Assembly: GCA_023375675.1 (NCBI GenBank)
Contig: JALQBC010000008.1
Location: 434,001-498,000, forward strand
Length of the DNA stretch: 64,000 bases
Origin: Cytospora piceicola
Lineage: Eukaryota; Ascomycota; Sordariomycetes; Diaporthales; Cytosporaceae
Direction: 5' to 3'
A program made the position numbers and the translations under genes. The first letter of the stretch is position 1. Every line of letters starts with the position of its first letter. Of this stretch, positions 57,090 to 64,000 are shown one piece after another. Below the pieces are notes generated by a model, which saw only the letters and a list, made by a program, of their open reading frames with translations, was not told where the DNA came from and did not search any database.

Positions 57090-58030
57090 CGTGAGTGTAC
57101 CGGTTGATGGGTAGAAGTGTTTGAATTTTCCGGAAACCTTTTGAAGCAATGGAATCGGCTTTTTGATTTGGGAGGCTGAGGCGCTGGAGCGACTGCGTCC
57201 GAGGTGCGAGACTTGGACTATTTTAATTGCCTCGAGAAAGCCTTCATAGTTGCCCCTTGGTTCTCCGAAAAGCTGCAGGTCTCAGAGACAAAGGACTGAT
57301 CAATTTTGGGTTGCAGGTGCTCCTAGAAATATATAGACCCGAATTGTCTACTAGCCGCAAGGATGACTGGAACATTGACCCTGGGCCGTGACAAACAAAG
57401 ACGGGTGAATTCAAGGACTGCCGAGTATGACTTTGTACAAAGCATTCGCTTGTTGGGTTTGTTCGATTAAAGTCAATGGAATTTGATGGTAGGCATTGTG
57501 CTATGCCGCAGTGAATTCTTGAGGTTAACCTGACCGACGATGAATATGTGGTCATTATAGAGTGAACCACTCTCATACCCTACTGCCAAGTTGGTCCTTA
57601 CAACGGGTTTCGTCTCATACCGACACCTGTCGTGGACTTGATTGAAGGACGAATGTCTTCAGGAACTCGTGCTACATGTTTCCCAAATTGCCGTAGTGAG
57701 CGTTGACTGACTGGCTTTACTAGAAGGGCACGGTATAAGCGAGAAAAGAAATAAGCAAACGCCACAAAATAAAACCGAACGGATAGGGGTAAGCCACCGC
57801 GAGTGTCACGAGAGTTTATATGCGACGGCAAAAGGAACAAGTAATGATGATAGAAGTAGATTTAATACCTAGAGGAATGCGAAATCGTGCTATGTAAGTC
57901 CATAACGAAAACTCAAGGGAGGGAAGACAGTTGTAGGAAAAGGAGTAGAAAGAGAGACACCACTTACCTGGGAGTACTCACCATTCCCATATCATGGACC
58001 TTGGAAGGTGACCGTTCCAGAAACAACGTT
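57090..58030. other. intergenic
   Basis: 941 bp upstream of the secreted-protein gene. Short frames only; nothing recognised. Confidence 0.4.
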
Positions 58031-58561
58031 TCAGATGAAGTCGAATGTGGGCCAGTCCTGCTGGCCCTTGAGACTGACCTGCTTCACCATCGAGTCAGAG
58101 GGTTGAAGGAGAAGGTGGAACTTTCCACCCCAGCTGCGAGCAGTCTCCACACAAGTGTCGACCAGCTCCCGATGGCGGCGAATTGCCTCATCACTCCACT
58201 TGAAGCAATCATTGTCCACCAAGGACATTGGATCGGCAGCCACTACGAGAACTGACAAGCCTGCGAGTCCCTGCAGCTTGGCCGCCTCCACCATGAGGAC
58301 CATGAGCTGCAGGTGAGGCTGGTAGGCCTCACTCCCCCTGTAAACCTTGCCAGCTGTTCCTGAGGCCAGATGGGCCAGGAAGAGGTTGCAGCGGCCTTCG
58401 TATACTGGGAAGCTGGGATCGTAGTGTCCTTGTACAGCAATGGCAACTTCGATGCAGCCAGAGATGCCCGCAACGGCGTTCGGAAAGGGGCTGTAGGTAA
58501 CGAGGTCGTCAGCTCCCGCCTTGCCGCTGCGCGCTTCGTTTCGTTGTACGATGATGGTCAT
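58031..58561 (-). CDS. uncharacterised small protein
   Basis: Single-exon frame of 176 residues from the first ATG (58561), MTIIVQRNEARSG. It has a hydrophobic segment in the middle (LMVLMVEAAKLQGLAGLSVLVVAAD, residues about 95-120) that could be a buried alpha/beta core rather than a membrane helix, and a C-terminal part with several His, Arg and Trp residues (DEAIRRHRELVDTCVETARSW). No signal peptide and no known motif. The amino-acid mix and the length without stops are protein-like, but no family is recognised, so a functional call is not made. Confidence 0.5.
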   Translation of the reverse strand: MTIIVQRNEARSGKAGADDLVTYSPFPNAVAGISGCIEVAIAVQGHYDPSFPVYEGRCNLFLAHLASGTAGKVYRGSEAYQPHLQLMVLMVEAAKLQGLAGLSVLVVAADPMSLVDNDCFKWSDEAIRRHRELVDTCVETARSWGGKFHLLLQPSDSMVKQVSLKGQQDWPTFDFI

Positions 58562-60015
58562 TCTGAAAGCCTGGAGGTTAGTACCTAGACAGTGATATCT
58601 TACCAATGTTAGTGATGCTGTTGCGTTGTGATGACAGTCAACCTTTGCTTTGTATGTTGTTAAGCAGTAGTAGTTGTTACTGCTGAAGGTTGCCAAAGTT
58701 GTTGCGGAGGACCAAATGATACAGGCACCGGGACAGGCTTCTGGTAATTATATATATCTTTTCCATCACCATGTTGTCTATATATCTGTCAAAGGCCATT
58801 GTTCTTGGTACCCGAGCCACAACGGAACAATCCCATAGATACACACAAAGTGGAATATCAAGAATGGGATTGTTCAATGGTTTCCGTTGCTGAGCCAGAC
58901 AAGGAGTGACACAGAAGAAGGCCTTTGATCGAAGACCATTTCCTACCTTTATCTCCCTTAGACAAACGGTCGCCCTCAGCTGGACCTAAAAGACGTATGC
59001 ATACCATGGAGAAAAATCCGAGGAAGTGCTAGTTATCCTCATATGTGTTTCCTCGCCGTTCATCTGGTTACCATACTTCTCCCAGCTACCCTAGGGTACT
59101 TCTACCGTACCGCCCAATGTGCCGTTCCTGGCCGGAGACCCGGGTGGGAATTAAGAGCCGGCGTCCTTCGAAAAAAGGACCTTCGAACCCTACACCCCAT
59201 TTGATATTGTACCCTAGGGTAGTGCCTGCAATCAAGAACACAGATTGTCAATTGTGACCCCGATGCTTAAGATCGAGACATCGCATGGTTCGCGTTTCAA
59301 AGCCCACCACAGTTCTTCTGGATCAGGAAGGAAAATGTCAGAGCTCTTGTGTAGCACTGGCCCTTCACGAGTAGTCTCATGAAGGATTCTGCCCCGTCTC
59401 TGAAAGGTTGCCTCGCAATTTTACCGTTCCATTAAAAAATGTACATCATGCACCGCACGGGCTTCCCCTAGTACCCTACAGTACCCTCCCCCGAAACACG
59501 GGAGCATCTTTGAAGACTATGGGAAGGGTCCTTTACTCGAGGATTTATAGTGCCATGACAATTTATCATGTATGGATTCCTCTGGGACATGTCGATGCAC
59601 TTGTAGGATGGATCTGATGTTGACATCAGCGGTCCAGACTAACCTGAAGAGAGTTTGAAGATGAAGATAACGGACCTCAACCAATTATCCGAAAGAAAAC
59701 CAGATTTGACAGCACATCACTGAGACCTAAAGAGGCAGATACTGGGCACAATCAAGGTACATATGTATAGATATATCTGGATGAGGTACAGTTATATTAC
59801 AACGGGGCTGTAGCTGCTCTCACATTCCCATTAAACCCTCGTACACCATGTAACCGTGTCCACAAGTCCCTAAAAATTGCATTGTTTAAAACTGAGAAAG
59901 GCGAGGGTTGAAACGACACTCGAACAGGCACACCACAGTACACACACCCTGCATCTCAAGGAGAGCACGCTGCTGATGCTCCTCGGAGGAGGAGCCATGG
60001 CATCCGCACATCCCT
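58562..60015. other. intergenic with a short inverted palindromic repeat
   Basis: Holds two copies of the palindrome ACCCTAGGGTA in inverted orientation (ctaccctagggtac at 59087-59100, gtaccctagggtag at 59209-59222). Short frames have no features. Confidence 0.4.
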
Positions 60016-60663
60016 TCAGGCAAAGGGCCCCCCATGATCTTGGCGGACTTGCACGGAAGGAAAGGCGCCTTGAAAAGGGAGACGAGAGCAGGCTTGAAGG
60101 ATGCCAACCTGGTAGTTGCGATCCGTCTGCTTCAAGATGAAGTGGCGCTCGATAGCCTTGGGAGGGCGCGGGGGGTGGGGCGGGGGGCCCCGGGGGTGCA
60201 TTGCTTCGAAAAGCGCGCGTCTCGAAAAGCCTGGGCTGCCTTGATCACGCGCACAACGGAAGTCTTGGTGAAGCATATTATGGATAATTTGCTGACTTGT
60301 AAGTGGTGCATGGAATTGGTGTGGCTGGAGAGGGTCCCCAACGATGATCGAGTACTCAGGACCCGCCCTGCCACATTTATATTAGTGATGGCGAGAGAAA
60401 ACGATGTTAGAGGGCAGTACATACCGACCTCCCGCCGAGCCACGACCACTTGAACTTGAATTGGTGGTGGTTGTTTGGGCTGCTGCCCAGGTGTCCGAAC
60501 CATGCTCGAGCGCATGACCACCGATAACTTCCAGAATGATACCAGGTACAGCGCCGTTTTGAAAATTGCTTCTCGCCCATTCGCGCTCTCGTCGTTTGCT
60601 GCTCGGCAACCAAGCGTTATTGTGTTGGATGGCTTTCATGAAGGTAAAGTCTCGCGAGTCCAT
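60016..60663 (-). CDS. possible two-exon gene, uncharacterised
   Basis: Exon 1 60663-60425 and exon 2 60367-60016 join in phase over a 57-bp intron with donor GTATGT, branch CACTAAT and acceptor GGCAG, giving 196 residues. Exon 1 starts MDSRDFTFMKAIQHNN and ends in a Thr/Ser/Gly tract; exon 2 contains a Pro-rich run (HPRGPPPHPPRPPK) and EYSIIVGDPLQPH. The good splice signals are the only support, since no domain is recognised. A further open stretch upstream (60664-60880) may hold another exon in a different frame. It could equally be non-coding. Confidence 0.3.
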
Positions 60664-62011
60664 TGCACCCAGATGCCGTTGGGTTTTGCCTTCCGTGCTC
60701 GAACTCTCTTGGAGAGCCTCCAGTCCTTCTGGTCATTGTGCCTATTTCACTGGCATACATTGGAATCTTGTAGTATCCGTTGACGATGGTGCTGACCTGT
60801 CTGACCTGCCTACTACCTGGGGCCCAGAGAAGGTTTGTTAGTGAGAGATGGTCTACATGGGAGCTGCTGCAGGTACTCACGTGCTCAAGTGCTGCGACCG
60901 GGGTAATATGTTTGTGCCGAGATCATTGTGTCCATGCTCTCCGTCATTGGTGATTCGTATGAACTCGTGTGTCTCATTTTTCATGTTGTCTCTGATTGTG
61001 TTCTAGAGCTGTGGAGTGATGATCTCCATATTCGAAATCAGTACTTAGGTGAGCCTTTGCGGTCTAGACTCCGGGGTAAGTTCTCGTCGAGTTTCCAAAA
61101 GTAAAAGCATGGGAGACGCCTGTGGGCCCTCGTTGTCGTGTGCAAAGGAGGTGGCTACCACAATGTGATTGCAAGAGGGTCAGCGACTCCTCCGAATTCT
61201 GTTGTCGGCGTCAGGCACATGTTACATTCAGCAGCTGATATTTACTTTAGCACTCGTCAGCCGCCTACCTATACAAATATACAGATAATAAAAACACTGT
61301 TGGCCAGGCCTGGAGTGATACGTATTACAAGGTAGCGAACTTAGCTCTTGTTATCTAGCTTCTTATCATAGGGGTGACCCATACAAGCAAACTAGTGCAA
61401 CCGTTCTTGTTGATCACATCCGATGCCTCCTTCAAATACATCCTAGGGCGGGCAGGATCAGCGATGTCGTCCACTAGCACGAGCTCATTCGCTAGCTCGA
61501 TGTGTTCCAATTCGGACATGGTCCGAAGTGGCTCCATGGGTGCTGAGGTCGGGCGAAGGTTCGCGTCAGGTCTTGATGTTGAACAGCGTCTCGATATTTG
61601 ACCTGCACGTGGCCTTGGACACCAGCTTCCAGCCGAACAGAGTGTCGACAGCTGCTTTGCACGCAGATTTAGATGGCAGCTACTACGTGTGGAAAGGCCA
61701 CCAGAACCCTTAGCAGTAATTGGTCCACGGTAACGCATCGGCATCTTGTTGGTGGAGGCGAGAATGAGGGTTGTTTTATTTGAAGACGAGAATGAATGAT
61801 TGTCGGGTGAAAATAAGAACGCCGTTTTTCAAGGCGAAAATAGAACGGTTCTTTGTTAATTTCAAGGGGGAGTACGGGTCTGAAAATCATAATATGGCGA
61901 GTGAAGTGGTTCAGTGATTGGAAAATTGACATGAACAAGATGGTCTTGAAGACGCGTTTGTGCAGACACTCGACAACGACATGGGAGGCCCGTCAAAGTG
62001 GTCCCTTCCCT
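60664..62011. other. intergenic
   Basis: 1.35 kb upstream of the doubtful gene and downstream of the monooxygenase. A minus-strand frame at 61355-61744 and a nearby alternative frame look partly protein-like but cannot be joined to a sensible gene. No RNA gene seen. Confidence 0.4.
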
Positions 62012-63371
62012 TCAAGGTTTCCTCTTCATCGCAAGGTTCCGCCACAGCCTTGCTCTAATGATGAAGACCAGATACGACACAATCGATTTGAGAAACGAAA
62101 ACCACGTCCCTCTTCCAAACTCTCCCATCAATCTGCTCCACAGAAACATCTTTTTTGAGTTGACACACGCCTCAATGTCCCAACTTGCTAAGGACTTATC
62201 ACCGCGCCACACTTTAGCAAGCTCCAAGCAATGGCTCGCAGCCTGGTCCGTAGCCTTTCCCGCATGCGGACGATACGTTGCCAGCGCATCTCCCACAAGC
62301 ACCAAATGGCCATCAAAAAAGCTCGCTTGGCTTCCCAGGACATCGCTGACCTTGGTGACGAATGGGTTCGTCGTCGCAGATACCAGTTCTGCGAACGGAG
62401 CGGCCATACGCGCAACCAGGGGTCCGCGAATACTATCCCACGTGTGCGGATCCACAAACCCCTGTGGAACGGTGCGCTGGTATCGGTGGCCATTGGCATC
62501 CGTGAAAATAGCTGCCTCATTGGCGGTTCCTTCGGCGACGTCTTGGTAGAGCACCCAGTTGATAAGCTGGGCCTCAGGAGCAAAGTCGCCTTCGTCGGTA
62601 GGGATTACGTAACAAATCATGTAGGTGCCCTGGCCCATGAAATCTGACGAGACTTGATTGGTAAAGAAGTCTGCCGTTACTTGGGACACTGATCTGCGTG
62701 GGACGGCGCCTCTCCACGCAACAAAGCCCGCGTACGTTTCTGGGTAAGCTAGAGGCGCGTGAACTAGCTTACGGATAGTTGAGTGCAGCCCGTCTGCGCC
62801 GATGACGATTTCAGAACTAGAAGAATGCTCTTCGCCTGTCTCCACATCCACGTAATAAAGCGTGATGTTGCCGCTCATATACTGGAGGCTGGTCACGCGC
62901 TTTCCTGTAAGATACTTAGCATCGCCGTCTCCGGGCTTCGAGGCCGGAGGCGTAGGGCAGGCTTTCGAGGCATATCCGTCGAAGTTGGCACGTAGGATCC
63001 GGTACAAATAACCCCAATTAGTCCAGTACCTTGTCGTTCCTTTGTCTGCCTTGATGACGTTCTCGCGTTTCCGCAAGGAAATGAAGTTGGCGTGGCTCTC
63101 AAGCGACGTTTGTAGTCCAGTCTGGTTATGTTGAAGCAGAAAATCGTTGACGTTGTTATCGATACGAATTCCGGCATTGTGGCTACTCCTTTCTGATGCA
63201 GAATCCTGCTCGAGGATCGTGACGTTCACTCCTTCTCGCTTGAGATGCACACCGAGCATGAGACCACTCAAGGAGCCGCCGACCTATGACAACATTGTGA
63301 GAAAAAGCGAGAGGCATAGATGGCTGGACGTGAACTCTATTGAAACTTACTATGAGTACTGAGTTGAACAT
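62012..63371 (-). CDS. FAD-dependent monooxygenase, aromatic hydroxylase type
   Basis: 430 residues. Exon 1 (63371-63351) codes only MFNSVLI; a 67-bp intron (donor GTAAGT, acceptor CATAG) leads to exon 2 (63283-62012). The join makes the N-terminal dinucleotide fold VLIVGGSLSGLMLGVHL, with VGGSLSG replacing the usual GxGxxG; this variation is known in the group. The second FAD motif is present as VIGADGLHSTIRKLVHAP and the third as LVLVGDALATYRPHAGKATDQAA. Such enzymes hydroxylate aromatic or related acids using NAD(P)H and oxygen. No biosynthetic partner genes are adjacent, so the substrate is open. A hydrophobic stretch at the very C-terminus (LKSIVSYLVFIIRA) might associate with membranes. 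Confidence 0.88.
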
Positions 63372-63740
63372 TCTCCTTACTGCTGCTGCTTCCAGCTCGT
63401 GTTGTTTACCAGTTGGTGATAGAGTGAGGGGGAAATGGAAATGTCAGACGGGAAGAGCGCCAGATACTTGTGTTTTTTGTCTGTACCGCGGCCTCTTTTC
63501 CGGGTGAGAAAACGCTAACCACATTGAGCGCCTCAAATGAGACAACTCGTGTTGATCCTTCAGCCTGCCACTGCAGAACGCCTCGTAAGCTGCATAAACA
63601 TCATGTCATTGCAGATGATGGTTGGTTCCTATTTTGGCAGATTCATTGATACCTCACAAAAGTACCTGATCTCCACAGCACCAGGCAGGCGAGCCGCAAA
63701 ACACCTCCCTGGGTGTATGTATCAAAACGGCAATGGCAGC
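63372..63740. other. upstream region of the monooxygenase gene
   Basis: 369 bp before the tandem repeat. No motif or gene was recognised. Confidence 0.35.
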
Positions 63741-64000
63741 CTCGCATGCACACCAAGGCGGATGTGATGCACCAATCGAGCACAGCGGCATAAAATATAA
63801 CCAAACTAGAAGACTTGATATCGTGGGGGCGATGTAACATCGAACCTTGCATGCACACCAAGGCGGATGTGATGCACCAATCGAGCACAGCGGCATAAAA
63901 TATAACCAAACTAGGAGACTTGATATCGTGGGGGCGATGTTACATGGAAATTTGAATGCACATCAGGGCGGATGTGATGTACTAATCGAGTACAGCGGTA
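63741..64000. repeat. 105-bp tandem repeat, at least 2.5 copies, cut by the window end
   Basis: The marker gcatgcacaccaaggcgg occurs at 63744 and 63849, and a diverged form at 63954, so the period is 105 bp. Copies 1 and 2 are almost identical (including gatgtgatgcaccaatcgag and cgtgggggcgatgt); copy 3 has several changes, partly C/T and G/A. The array continues past the right edge. Confidence 0.9.

Noticed and set aside
61355..61744. 129-residue minus-strand frame starting MPMRYRGPITAK
   Set aside because: Part of it looks better in another frame and no join gave a stable gene, so coding status cannot be supported.
62012..63371. Secondary-metabolite cluster around the FAD monooxygenase
   Set aside because: No polyketide synthase, peptide synthetase, terpene cyclase, transporter or cluster regulator is visible within reach.

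Overview
The window is nuclear DNA of a filamentous ascomycete (Pezizomycotina, most likely a Sordariomycete). The evidence is short introns of about 50-110 bp with GTAAGT/GTATGT-type donors and CTAAC/CTGAC branch sites, a PTH11-like membrane protein, a fungal mannitol 2-dehydrogenase, fungus-type Pam17, Uba4 and Slx9 genes, and very AT-rich, TpA-rich repeat blocks that look like products of repeat-induced point mutation (RIP). No tRNA, rRNA or CRISPR was recognised. Exon boundaries were worked out by hand from frame continuity and splice signals, so they are predictions. | Left part (1-15.5 kb): the 5' end of a PTH11-like membrane protein, a small secreted protein, a small orphan with a duplicated motif, a medium-chain dehydrogenase, mannitol 2-dehydrogenase, a telomere-like tract inside a 26-bp inverted repeat, an SF1 (UPF1-like) helicase gene carrying one in-frame TAG, and 417 bp later on the same strand an RNA ligase of the DRB0094 type. 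| 15.5-25 kb: a RIP-like block, an orphan gene with a second in-frame TAG, a MYND-finger gene, then about 2.4 kb of repeats (a 495-bp element with inverted ends, a nested hairpin, TTAC microsatellites, three 219-220-bp tandem units), then an uncharacterised two-exon gene. | 26-41 kb: an OCH1-like mannosyltransferase with a Gln-rich tail, a membrane acyltransferase, a long gene-free stretch, an RRM-like protein whose frame continues past a third in-frame TAG, and a chromodomain protein. | 42-54 kb is the conserved housekeeping core: Pam17 (mitochondrial import), Uba4 (Urm1 activation and tRNA thiolation), Slx9 (ribosome biogenesis; only the ATG lies in its first coding exon), a DEN1/SENP8-like C48 protease with 15- and 20-nt microexons, and a 1102-residue disordered protein. 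| 54-64 kb is accessory: an SMP-30 lactonase, a cysteine-rich secreted protein with CVNH-like features, two weakly supported small genes, a FAD monooxygenase, and a 105-bp tandem repeat running off the right end. | The points most worth checking are the three pyrimidine-TAG-A interruptions inside otherwise continuous frames, the SF1-helicase/RNA-ligase pair, and the structured repeat block at 21.6-23.6 kb.
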